Under the pieces are notes generated by a model that was not told the DNA's origin, did not search any database, and was given only the letters and a program-made list of their open reading frames with translations. Of a stretch of 47,157 nt of DNA, positions 9,024 to 16,465 are shown piece by piece; within the stretch, counting starts at the first letter, position 1, and each line of letters begins with the position of its first letter. The translations under genes and the position numbers were made by a program. The stretch is from Bacteroidota bacterium (GTDB lineage Bacteria > Bacteroidota > Bacteroidia > Flavobacteriales > Schleiferiaceae). The stretch is from assembly GCA_003045865.1 (NCBI GenBank), contig PZPB01000014.1:1-47157 (forward strand), written 5' to 3'.

Positions 9024-9031
9024 CAAAACTA
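9024..9031 (-). promoter_or_regulatory. TAnnTTTG -7 box for tdk
   Basis: Minus-strand TAGTTTTG lies 21 nt upstream of the tdk ATG (9002), within the short divergent spacer shared with the 9052 gene. Confidence 0.4.
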
Positions 9032-9051
9032 AGCATAAAAGAAGCGGTTAA

Positions 9052-9747
9052 ATGAAAGATAGCGTTCGCAAAGAATTAAAGGAACTTTGTTACTATATAA
9101 TTGAGAATAATAATTCCTTGGCCAGACCCGAGCAACTTACTCGTGTACAAATGCTTTATGAGCGACTTTTGGTTTTAAACTATTTAGAAGAATTAGAAGA
9201 AGAAGGTAAAACTATTCCTGGACCGGCACTGAAAACCGCGCCAGTATTAGCACCGAAGTCCGAACCGACAGTGACTTTTAGAACCGAAAGTATTTCTGAA
9301 GTACCTAATGCCACAGAGAACGCATCTAGCGAAAGCGAGAAAAAACCCAGCCCTACCATTGTAGAAGCTCCTGCCCCCTCAGCAGAAGAAATAAAGCCCG
9401 AGCCCCAAAAGGCGACTCCCGAAAAAGAGATTAAAGTAGAAACTGGTGCTAGTAAGGGCACCATAAATTCGGAAGCGGGACAAAGCCATAGCATAAACGA
9501 CAAGCTCGCCAAAGGCGCCATTACCGTGGGTTTAAATGACCGTATCGCCTTTGTAAAACATTTGTTTAACGACAGTCAAGCTGATTTTAATCGCGTGCTA
9601 TCGCAGCTGAATACCCTTGATACTTATCTCGAATCGATGTATTTTATTGAGAACTTGGTGAAACCCGATTACGACTGGGAAAACAAAAAACCCTACGAAG
9701 ATCGTCTCATCAGCTTGGTAAAGAAACGCTTCGGCGAAGATTGGTAA
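9052..9747 (+). CDS. Hypothetical protein, two conserved ends and a P/E/A linker
   Basis: This 231-residue cytoplasmic protein has no signal peptide. Residues 1-48 are a helical, charged domain (RKELKELCYYIIE, then RVQMLYERLL). Residues from about 50 to 145 are low complexity, dominated by Pro, Glu, Ala, Ser and Lys and likely disordered. Residues from about 148 to 231 form a second helical domain beginning SINDKLAKG and containing NDRIAFVKHLFND and an acidic/aromatic end KRFGEDW. I remember similar proteins as uncharacterised conserved Bacteroidetes proteins but cannot name a function. The two-domain layout with a flexible tether suggests a scaffold or adaptor. It lies between divergent tdk and downstream queA. 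Confidence 0.72.
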   Translation: MKDSVRKELKELCYYIIENNNSLARPEQLTRVQMLYERLLVLNYLEELEEEGKTIPGPALKTAPVLAPKSEPTVTFRTESISEVPNATENASSESEKKPSPTIVEAPAPSAEEIKPEPQKATPEKEIKVETGASKGTINSEAGQSHSINDKLAKGAITVGLNDRIAFVKHLFNDSQADFNRVLSQLNTLDTYLESMYFIENLVKPDYDWENKKPYEDRLISLVKKRFGEDW

Positions 9748-9770
9748 TTAGAAGCAAAGGCTTTTTTCAC

Positions 9771-9778
9771 TACTTTTG
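9771..9778 (+). promoter_or_regulatory. TAnnTTTG -7 box for queA
   Basis: TACTTTTG lies 33 nt upstream of the queA ATG (9812). Confidence 0.45.
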
Positions 9779-9811
9779 CGCCCCTAATTTAAACTTCAAA
9801 GCCCGTAAGCT

Positions 9812-10867
9812 ATGAAAATGAAACTTTCTCACTTTGGCTATAAATTGCCTCAAGAGCTAATAGCAAAGCACCCCACAACCCATCGCGACGAATGCCGCTT
9901 AATGGTAATCAACCGCAAGAAAGGCACCATTGAACACCGCATGTTTTCGGATGTAATGGATTATTTCAACGAAGGAGATTCCCTTGTACTTAACAACACC
10001 AAAGTTTTTCCCGCCAGAATGTATGGCAACAAGGAAAAAACCGGCGCTCGCATTGAAGTGTTCTTACTACGTGAGTTAAATTCCGAAAGTCGACTTTGGG
10101 ATGTTTTAGTAGATCCCGCCCGTAAAATCAGAATTGGCAACAAGCTTTATTTTGGCGATGACGATAGTCTAGTAGCCGAGGTAATTGACAATACCACTTC
10201 ACGCGGACGTACCCTGCGTTTTCTTTTTGACGGCTCTTACGAAGAGTTCCGTGCTAAATTGAAGGAACTCGGACAAACGCCTTTACCTAAGTACATCGAT
10301 CGCGAGCCAGAAGCGGAAGACGAAGAGCGTTACCAAAGTATTTTTGCCAAGCACGAAGGTGCCGTTGCCGCTCCTGTGGCCAGCTTACACTTCAGCAAGC
10401 AATTAATGAAACGCTTGGAAATTAAAGGGGTGAATTTTGCCGAATTAACCTTGCACGTGGGCTTAGGAACTTTCCGCCCCGTAGAAGTAGAAGATTTGAG
10501 CAAGCATAAAATGGATTCGGAGCAGTATATGATTTACGATCATACCGCCGAAGTGGTTAATAAAACCATTAACAACCGCAAAAAAGTTTGTGCCGTAGGT
10601 ACTACTTCTATGCGCGCCATGGAAAGCTCAGTAAGCACCGATGGGCATTTGAAGCCTTTCAACGGTTGGACCAATAAATTTATCTTCCCACCTTTTGAGT
10701 TTCAAATTGCGGATATGATGGTTACCAATTTCCACCCTCCCCAAAGCACTTTAATGATGATGACCGCTGCTTTTGCGGGTTATGATTTATTGATGAAAGC
10801 TTATAAGGAAGCCGTAAAAGAAAAATATCGCTTTTTAAGTTATGGCGATGCCATGATTATTATTTAA
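9812..10867 (+). CDS. queA: tRNA preQ1(34) S-adenosylmethionine ribosyltransferase-isomerase
   Basis: This 351-residue QueA transfers and isomerises the ribose of S-adenosylmethionine onto preQ1 at tRNA position 34, giving epoxyqueuosine. Recognised features are the N-terminal [11 protein letters not shown], the V-L-N-N-T-K-V-x-P-A-R block, PLPKYIDR, the AAPVASLHF segment, [11 protein letters not shown], and the C-terminal [12 protein letters not shown] plus FLSYGDAM. Length is normal for the family. The ATG at 9812 ([10 protein letters not shown]) is used; the second ATG two codons on would also work. It has its own promoter box and terminator and so is probably monocistronic. Confidence 0.95.
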   Translation: MKMKLSHFGYKLPQELIAKHPTTHRDECRLMVINRKKGTIEHRMFSDVMDYFNEGDSLVLNNTKVFPARMYGNKEKTGARIEVFLLRELNSESRLWDVLVDPARKIRIGNKLYFGDDDSLVAEVIDNTTSRGRTLRFLFDGSYEEFRAKLKELGQTPLPKYIDREPEAEDEERYQSIFAKHEGAVAAPVASLHFSKQLMKRLEIKGVNFAELTLHVGLGTFRPVEVEDLSKHKMDSEQYMIYDHTAEVVNKTINNRKKVCAVGTTSMRAMESSVSTDGHLKPFNGWTNKFIFPPFEFQIADMMVTNFHPPQSTLMMMTAAFAGYDLLMKAYKEAVKEKYRFLSYGDAMIII

Positions 10868-10884
10868 GCAGATCTGATACTAGT

Positions 10885-10919
10885 AAAAGGCCGAGCAAAA
10901 TTTTGTTCGGCCTTTTTTT
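10885..10919 (+). terminator. Rho-independent terminator of queA
   Basis: The stem AAGGCCGAGC / GTTCGGCCTT (10887-10914, with one G-T pair) is followed by TTTTTTT, 20-50 nt after the queA stop. It also overlooks the end of the small minus-strand gene at 10924. Confidence 0.85.
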
Positions 10920-10923
10920 ATGC

Positions 10924-11076
10924 TCATCTGCGAGGACTTAAAAACACCGCAGCGATTACTATAAAACCTACTCCCGTAACGAGGGGAGGACGCATAATTT
11001 TCTCGGGTAAAAAGCCCAGGTATAGCATGTAGAAGCCTAGGATGATTAAAATTAGTGCCGCAATTTTTTTAAACAT
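10924..11076 (-). CDS. Small two-helix membrane protein, 50 residues
   Basis: An ATG at 11076 opens a 50-residue frame ending in TGA at 10924-10926. It encodes a basic start (MFKKIA), a hydrophobic helix ALILIILGFYMLYLGF, a short loop with PEKIMRPP and a second helix LVTGVGFIVIAAVFL ending SPRR. The two clean membrane helices separated by a charged turn and the sharp basic ends fit a genuine inner-membrane miniprotein better than chance. No family was recognised. It converges on queA and ends beside the queA terminator. Confidence 0.55.
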   Translation of the reverse strand: MFKKIAALILIILGFYMLYLGFLPEKIMRPPLVTGVGFIVIAAVFLSPRR

Positions 11077-11300
11077 GCTAATTCTGTGTTGATTAGAAGG
11101 GTTTAAGTTAAGTTATCTCAGCGATAAACACAGGGCTATGGAGCAATTGAATTACCAGGAAATTCCCTTTCGAAGAAAAAACATCCATCAATACCGCGAT
11201 GCAATCTCAATACCCAATACTAATAGCGCAGCGGTCTCAGTACTATAAAGCGATAAATCGTAGGGCCAAGAAACAATTGAATTTCTCTCTCCAAACGATC

Positions 11301-11330
11301 TATCGTCTCTTTGTCTATCGTCTCTTTGTC
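11301..11330. repeat. 15-bp tandem repeat, two copies
   Basis: TATCGTCTCTTTGTC occurs twice head to tail (11301-11315 and 11316-11330) without mismatch. With only two copies and no spacer it is not a CRISPR. Confidence 0.85.
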
Positions 11331-11426
11331 TTATACCTTTTCACCGAATTACCTTCGAAGAAAATACATTAATTCAAACACGATCCAATCTAACTATTCA
11401 AATCTCTATACTCCCTACTATCTCCT

Positions 11427-11434
11427 TACCTTTG
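11427..11434 (+). promoter_or_regulatory. TAnnTTTG -7 box abutting the rlmN start
   Basis: TACCTTTG ends 4 nt before the GTG start at 11439, implying a leaderless or nearly leaderless mRNA. Confidence 0.55.
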
Positions 11435-11438
11435 CCCC

Positions 11439-12494
11439 GTGGAAAACAAAAGAGACATACGCGCCTTGAGGCGCGAGGACATTGAAAGCTATTTCACCAA
11501 AATTGGTGAAGCGTCATTTAGAGCCAAACAAGTATATGAATGGCTTTGGAAAAAAGGGGCTAAGGATTTCGAGAGCATGACCAATCTCTCCCTCCCTTTA
11601 CGTGAAAAGCTGGAAGCCAATTTTGTGATAAATCACATTCGCGTGGATGAGATGCAACGCAGTAAGGACGGCACCATTAAAAACGCCGTGCGCCTTTACG
11701 ATGGCAAGGTGGTAGAGTCTGTTTTAATTCCCACCGACCATCGCATTACCGCCTGTATTAGCTCGCAAGTTGGCTGCAGTCTCGACTGCAATTTTTGCGC
11801 TACTGCAAATTTAAAACGCATGCGCAACCTCAATCCCGATGAAATTTACGACCAGGTGGTGGCCATAAAAAATGAAGCGGAAAACTTCTACGGCCGCCCG
11901 CTTACCAATATCGTTTTTATGGGCATGGGCGAGCCTTTAATGAATTATAAAAATGTTTTAGAAGCCATCGAAAAGATTACCTCTCCCGATGGACTGGGGA
12001 TGTCGCCCAAACGCATTACCGTTTCTACGGTTGGTCTCGCCAAGATGATTCGCAAATTAGCCGACGAAGAACCACGCTTTAAACTAGCGCTTTCCTTACA
12101 CTCTGCCCGCGACGAAGTACGTGACAAAATTATGTCCATCAACCTAAAAAACCCGGTTGAAGAACTAAGACAAGCCCTTGAATATTGGTATTCGAAAACC
12201 AAAAGTAGAGTCACCCTAGAATATGTGGTATGGCGTGGTATTAATGATCAAAAGATTGACATTGACGCCTTAGTACGCTTCTGCAGAAGCGTACCCTGCA
12301 AGGTAAACCTGATAGAATACAACCCGATAGACGATGGTATTTTTCAGCAAGCCGATGAAGAAGCGGTTATTGCTTATGTAAAAGCTTTGGAAGCGGCAGG
12401 TATAGTAGCTACCATTCGTAAATCGCGGGGAAAAGATATCGACGCCGCTTGCGGACAATTGGCGAACAAAAACGAATTGGAAATCTTTAATTAA
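11439..12494 (+). CDS. rlmN: 23S rRNA/tRNA adenine C2-methyltransferase, radical SAM
   Basis: This 351-residue RlmN methylates C2 of A2503 in 23S rRNA and A37 in some tRNAs. The [4Fe-4S] radical SAM motif is C-x3-C-x2-C at Cys113, Cys117 and Cys120. The two mechanistic cysteines expected for the family are present: Cys106 seven residues before the motif, and Cys338 in DAACGQLA near the C-terminus. NIVFMGMGEPLMNY and SLHSARDEVR are also family blocks. The start is GTG 11439 (VENKRDIR), supported by its position just after the -7 promoter box; no better ATG is available upstream. Confidence 0.95.
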   Translation: MENKRDIRALRREDIESYFTKIGEASFRAKQVYEWLWKKGAKDFESMTNLSLPLREKLEANFVINHIRVDEMQRSKDGTIKNAVRLYDGKVVESVLIPTDHRITACISSQVGCSLDCNFCATANLKRMRNLNPDEIYDQVVAIKNEAENFYGRPLTNIVFMGMGEPLMNYKNVLEAIEKITSPDGLGMSPKRITVSTVGLAKMIRKLADEEPRFKLALSLHSARDEVRDKIMSINLKNPVEELRQALEYWYSKTKSRVTLEYVVWRGINDQKIDIDALVRFCRSVPCKVNLIEYNPIDDGIFQQADEEAVIAYVKALEAAGIVATIRKSRGKDIDAACGQLANKNELEIFN

Positions 12495-12553
12495 GAGTTA
12501 TTGTCATCTAAATTTTTGATGATTTTATTTTACGCCAATTCTAGTACTTAGAC

Positions 12554-12561
12554 TACCTTTG
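12554..12561 (+). promoter_or_regulatory. TAnnTTTG -7 box for the prenyl synthase gene
   Basis: TACCTTTG ends 6 nt before ATG 12568. An in-frame TTG at 12559 lies inside the box itself and so is unlikely to be the start. Confidence 0.55.
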
Positions 12562-12567
12562 AAGCGC

Positions 12568-13542
12568 ATGCAGAACCTTAAAGCGATACAGGCACCCATA
12601 AACTCAGAAATGAAGGCTTTCGAGCCCAAGTTTCGCGACTTCATGGCTAGCAAGGTGGCACTCCTCGATCGCATTACCTATTATATTGTAAAAAGAAAGG
12701 GTAAGCAATTGCGTCCTATGTTAGTGTTTTTAAGCGCTAAACTGCATGGCACTATCGACGAAAGTAGTTACCGTGGCGCGGCTCTAGTGGAACTAATGCA
12801 CACCGCCACTTTGGTACACGACGATGTAGTAGACGATTCCAATATGCGTCGGGGCTTCTTCTCTTTAAATGCCCTTTGGAAAAATAAAATCGCCGTTTTA
12901 GTAGGCGATTACTTGCTCTCACGCGTTCTTCTACTTTCCGTAGAACACAAAGAACATCAACTTCTCGAGTTAATTAGTACCGCTGTTCGCGAGATGAGTG
13001 AAGGGGAACTTTTACAAATTGAAAAGGCGCGTCGTCTCGATATCGACGAAGAAGTTTATTTTGATATCATCAAGAAAAAAACCGCCAGTCTTATTGCCTC
13101 CTGCTGTGCTGTTGGCGCCGCATCGGTAAAAGCCAATGCCGAAAGCATTGAAAATATGCGCCTCTTTGGGGAGTATTTAGGTATTGCCTTTCAAATAAAA
13201 GACGATCTGTTCGACTTTCAAAAAAGCGGTAAAGCGGGCAAACCTACAGGCATTGATATTAAGGAGCAAAAAATGACCCTACCTCTTATTTATGCGCTTC
13301 GCAATGCCGAAAAACGCGATAAGAAGTTTATGATTAAAGTGGTGAAACGCTATAACCACGATCGTAAAAAGGTAGAAGAAGTAATGTCGATGGTTCGCCA
13401 TTCGGGCGGTATCGAATATGCCGAGCAACAAATGCTCGACTATCAAGCCAAGGCTTTGAAGATTTTAGATCAGTATCAAGCAGATGAAGTGAAAAATTCC
13501 TTAGTCGCTTTAACTGAATATGTTATTAGCCGAAGTAAATAA
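12568..13542 (+). CDS. Trans-polyprenyl diphosphate synthase
   Basis: This 324-residue all-helical E-prenyl diphosphate synthase extends allylic diphosphates with isopentenyl diphosphate, probably making the octaprenyl/heptaprenyl side chain of menaquinone. The first aspartate-rich motif is in VHDDVVDDS (Asp85, 86, 89), with the following RRG at 94-96. The second is DDLFD (212-216), followed by GKAGKPTGIDIKEQK. GKQLRP at 45-50 binds diphosphate. The ATG at 12568 is chosen because the promoter box ends just upstream. Chain length cannot be read with certainty from sequence. It is similar to IspB/HepT-type enzymes. Confidence 0.92.
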   Translation: MQNLKAIQAPINSEMKAFEPKFRDFMASKVALLDRITYYIVKRKGKQLRPMLVFLSAKLHGTIDESSYRGAALVELMHTATLVHDDVVDDSNMRRGFFSLNALWKNKIAVLVGDYLLSRVLLLSVEHKEHQLLELISTAVREMSEGELLQIEKARRLDIDEEVYFDIIKKKTASLIASCCAVGAASVKANAESIENMRLFGEYLGIAFQIKDDLFDFQKSGKAGKPTGIDIKEQKMTLPLIYALRNAEKRDKKFMIKVVKRYNHDRKKVEEVMSMVRHSGGIEYAEQQMLDYQAKALKILDQYQADEVKNSLVALTEYVISRSK

Positions 13543-13543
13543 T

Positions 13544-13551
13544 TATTTTTG
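13544..13551 (+). promoter_or_regulatory. TAnnTTTG -7 box for the MscS gene
   Basis: TATTTTTG lies 31 nt upstream of the ATG at 13583, immediately after the stop of the preceding gene. Confidence 0.35.
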
Positions 13552-13582
13552 TCGCTTCAATTAACCGACATTTTATTTTTAG

Positions 13583-14407
13583 ATGGATAAGATTCAAGAA
13601 ACCAGCGGCACACTACTAGACATGGCCATTAAATATGGTACTTCATTAATTTTAGCCTTACTCGTCCTTTTTATTGGACTAGCCATGATTAAGCGCATCA
13701 CTACAGTAACGCGTAAGCAAATGGTAAAAAGAAATATGGACCCTAGTTTGGTTCCGTTTCTGATTTCAATTATAAATAGCTTACTTAAAGTTTTACTAGT
13801 GATTTCCGTTGCTACTATGCTTGGTTTTGAAATGACCTCGTTTGTAGCTGTATTAGGTGCTGCAGGTTTAGCCGTAGGTTTGGCCTTGCAAGGAAGCTTA
13901 TCAAACTTCGCCGGTGGAGTTTTAATCTTAATCTTAAAACCTTTTAAGGTAGGCGACTTTATTGAAGGTGGCGGCGTAGGTGGAACGGTAAGAGAAATTC
14001 AAATTTTCTACACCTATTTAACTACTCCTACTGGTCAAGAAATTATGGTACCAAACGGAACCTTATCCAATAACAATATTGTTAACTATAACTTCAATCC
14101 TACCCGTAGAATTGACATGACCTTTGGTATTGGCTATGGCGATGATATTGACCAAGCTAAAAGCATACTTCATCAGCTTTGTGCCGAAGAAACACGCTTC
14201 CTCACCGATCAAGGCATTACCATTTTCGTAGAAGCCTTAGCCGATAGCAGCGTGAACATTCGCGTAAGAGGCTGGAGTGCTACCGGTGATTACTGGGGTA
14301 TTTTAGGTGATTTCAACGAAAAAGTTAAAAAAGCTTTCGATGCCGCTGGCGTTGGGATTCCTTTCCCACAAATGGATTTACATCTAGTAGAAGATAAGAC
14401 GAAATAA
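13583..14407 (+). CDS. Small-conductance mechanosensitive channel (MscS family)
   Basis: This 274-residue inner-membrane protein is a minimal MscS channel that opens under membrane tension to release solutes on hypo-osmotic shock. Three membrane segments are visible within the first 120 residues. The third is the Gly/Ala-rich pore helix (VAVLGAAGLAVGLALQGSLSNFAGG), the hallmark of the family. The following beta domain has FKVGDFIE, GTVREIQIFYT and the MVPNGTLSNNNIVNY block, and the C-terminal domain ends in HLVEDK. Length is close to E. coli MscS (286). A terminator follows the stop. Confidence 0.93.
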   Translation: MDKIQETSGTLLDMAIKYGTSLILALLVLFIGLAMIKRITTVTRKQMVKRNMDPSLVPFLISIINSLLKVLLVISVATMLGFEMTSFVAVLGAAGLAVGLALQGSLSNFAGGVLILILKPFKVGDFIEGGGVGGTVREIQIFYTYLTTPTGQEIMVPNGTLSNNNIVNYNFNPTRRIDMTFGIGYGDDIDQAKSILHQLCAEETRFLTDQGITIFVEALADSSVNIRVRGWSATGDYWGILGDFNEKVKKAFDAAGVGIPFPQMDLHLVEDKTK

Positions 14408-14436
14408 GGGGCATTCGTAAAAAAATAAGTTTTAAC

Positions 14437-14468
14437 AAAAAAAGGAGTCCTCTTGGGCTCCTTTTTTA
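14437..14468 (+). terminator. Rho-independent terminator after the MscS gene
   Basis: The stem AGGAGTCC / GGGCTCCT (one G-T pair, TCTT loop), preceded by an A-run and followed by TTTTTT, lies 36 nt after the stop. Confidence 0.85.
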
Positions 14469-14483
14469 TTGGAGCGGAGTGCT

Positions 14484-14491
14484 TAGATTTG
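14484..14491 (+). promoter_or_regulatory. TAnnTTTG -7 box for dnaG
   Basis: TAGATTTG ends 5 nt before ATG 14497. It places the start at 14497 and rules against the in-frame GTG at 14479, which lies upstream of the box. Confidence 0.55.
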
Positions 14492-14496
14492 CAACA

Positions 14497-16455
14497 ATGA
14501 TCAGCCAAGAAAGCATCCAGAAAATTCTCGACACCGCTCGCATCGAAGAGGTGATTGGCGATTTTGTAACTTTAAAAAAAGCCGGCAGTAATTACAAGGG
14601 GCTCAGTCCTTTTAGTAATGAAAAATCGCCTTCCTTTATGGTTTCTCCCGCCAAGCAAATCTTTAAAGATTTCAGTAGCGGCAAGGGCGGCAGCGCGGTT
14701 ACCTTTTTAATGGAGCACGAGCAGTACACCTACCCGGAGGCCCTGCGCTTTTTGGCAAAGAAGTACAATATCGAAATTGAGGAAACCGCCCAAAGTTCGG
14801 AAGTTATTGCCGCACGTGAAGAAAGGGAAAGCCTTTTTCTAGTCAATGAATTTGCCAATAAATACTTTCAAAATCAACTTTGGGAAGACCCCAAAGGACG
14901 AAGCATTGGCCTTAGCTATTTTCAGGAGCGGGGCTTTAGCGACGAAACCATCAAAACTTTTCAGCTCGGCTACAGCCAAGATGGTTACCAAGTTTTTACC
15001 GATCACGCCCTAAAAAGCGCGCATAGCCTAGAGTTTCTAGCCAATGTTGGCCTCACTAAGGTAGATGGCGATCGCAAGCTTGACCGTTTTAGGGGACGCG
15101 TAATGTTCCCCATTTTATCGCATACGGGTAGGGTTTTAGGCTTCGGCGGCCGTATTTTAACCAAGGATACCAAAGCCGCCAAATACCTCAACAGTCCCGA
15201 AAGTATTATTTACCATAAGAGTAAAATTCTCTACGGAATTTTCCATGCCAAAGGCTTTATCGCTAAGGCAGATGAGTGCTTTTTAGTAGAAGGTTATACC
15301 GACGTAATTAGCCTTTTTCAAGCGGGGGTAAAAAACGTGGTAGCTAGTTCTGGTACCGCCCTTACGGTAGATCAGATCTTATTGATAAAACGTTTCACCA
15401 AAAACATCACCCTTCTTTATGACGGCGATCCTGCCGGTATAAAAGCCAGCTTACGCGGAATCGATCTTATTTTAGAACAAGGCATGAATGTTCGGGTGGT
15501 TCTTTTCCCCGATGGTGAAGATCCCGACTCCTATTCCAAAAGAGTATCGGCAGTAGAATTAAATAGTTATCTCGCTGAAGAGCGTACTAACTTTTTACGT
15601 TTTAAAGCCAAGCTTTTACTGGATACAGTGGGCAACGACCCCTTAGAGAAAGCCAAGGCGGCGCGTGAAATGGTGCAAAGTATTGCCCTTATGCCGGATG
15701 AGTTAGACCGCACGGCCTTCATCCAAGAAACGGCGCGCATTCTCGCCATGGAAGAGCGCATTCTTTTTAGCGAATTGGGACAAATTCGTTCGCGCAATAT
15801 CACTAAAGCAGACGAACAAGCGAGGCGGGAGAACCGCCCCCAAACGGGACCAGGTGAAGCGGAGGGCGGCAGCATGCATGTAGTAGAGTCCACCGAGCTG
15901 GTAGCGACGTCCATGCTTTACCCCCAAGAAGAGGCTTTATGCTCCCTACTTCTCAATCACGGTGAAAAGGAAATCATATTTGATGAGCCCGATGAAGAGA
16001 ATGAAAACCCCGCAGCCGAAAGTATCGCCGCTTATATATTATCCGAACTGGTTAGCGATGGCTTAGAAATGGATGACCCTCTATTTCAGAAGGTTTTTCA
16101 GCATTTTTTAGACATCTATAATAATGAAGAGCAACGCATTGCTAAGGCAGAAGAGTTTTTAAGAGGCGGCAATAAAGATTTAATGCATAAGGTGGTCGAT
16201 CTCATTTCGGAAGAACCCGCATTACACGATTGGAAACGCAAGAAAATATTCCCTCCCGAGCCCGACGCGCACCTGCGTATTTTCACCATCGAAGCGGTGC
16301 TACGTTTTAAAGAAAAGAAGATTGCTAGCCTGATTAAGGGCGTACAAAAAAAATTGCAAAGCGGCGAAAAGGTGGATATGAGCGATCTAGAAACGGTGAA
16401 AAACCTTACCCTATTGCGAGTGGAAATCAACAAAAAGTTGAAACGGATTTTATAA
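14497..16455 (+). CDS. dnaG: DNA primase with a zinc-less zinc-finger domain
   Basis: This 652-residue DnaG synthesises RNA primers at the replication fork with DnaB helicase. The N-terminal CHC2-like domain is recognisable (NYKGLSPF, PSFMVSPAKQIFKDF, GKGGSAVTFLM), but all four zinc ligands are gone: Ser37, Ser40, Asp58 and Ser61 sit exactly where C-x2-H and C-x2-C are expected, with spacing kept. The TOPRIM catalytic domain is normal, with the catalytic Glu265 in VEGYTDV and the metal-binding DGDPAG. A variable acidic linker follows, then a helical C-terminal region expected to bind DnaB. I recall similar ligand loss in Flavobacteriia primases, so it may be lineage-wide. It is convergent with the MBOAT gene, 10 nt apart. 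Confidence 0.95.
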   Translation: MISQESIQKILDTARIEEVIGDFVTLKKAGSNYKGLSPFSNEKSPSFMVSPAKQIFKDFSSGKGGSAVTFLMEHEQYTYPEALRFLAKKYNIEIEETAQSSEVIAAREERESLFLVNEFANKYFQNQLWEDPKGRSIGLSYFQERGFSDETIKTFQLGYSQDGYQVFTDHALKSAHSLEFLANVGLTKVDGDRKLDRFRGRVMFPILSHTGRVLGFGGRILTKDTKAAKYLNSPESIIYHKSKILYGIFHAKGFIAKADECFLVEGYTDVISLFQAGVKNVVASSGTALTVDQILLIKRFTKNITLLYDGDPAGIKASLRGIDLILEQGMNVRVVLFPDGEDPDSYSKRVSAVELNSYLAEERTNFLRFKAKLLLDTVGNDPLEKAKAAREMVQSIALMPDELDRTAFIQETARILAMEERILFSELGQIRSRNITKADEQARRENRPQTGPGEAEGGSMHVVESTELVATSMLYPQEEALCSLLLNHGEKEIIFDEPDEENENPAAESIAAYILSELVSDGLEMDDPLFQKVFQHFLDIYNNEEQRIAKAEEFLRGGNKDLMHKVVDLISEEPALHDWKRKKIFPPEPDAHLRIFTIEAVLRFKEKKIASLIKGVQKKLQSGEKVDMSDLETVKNLTLLRVEINKKLKRIL

Positions 16456-16465
16456 GCCGATTTTT

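Larger units (their letters stand above)
11077..11438. other. Long intergenic region with short repeats
   Basis: No gene is seen in these 362 bases before rlmN. They contain a 15-bp tandem duplication (11301-11330). A pair of dispersed similar words also occurs: GAATTACC at 11149-11156 and 11346-11353, and TTCGAAGAAAA at 11169-11179 and 11354-11364. No tRNA, riboswitch or hairpin of note was found. The region may be a worn repeat element; that is inference. Confidence 0.4.

Noticed and set aside
11301-11330. Direct repeat as a CRISPR array
   Set aside because: Only two copies of 15 bp with no spacers; it is a simple tandem duplication.
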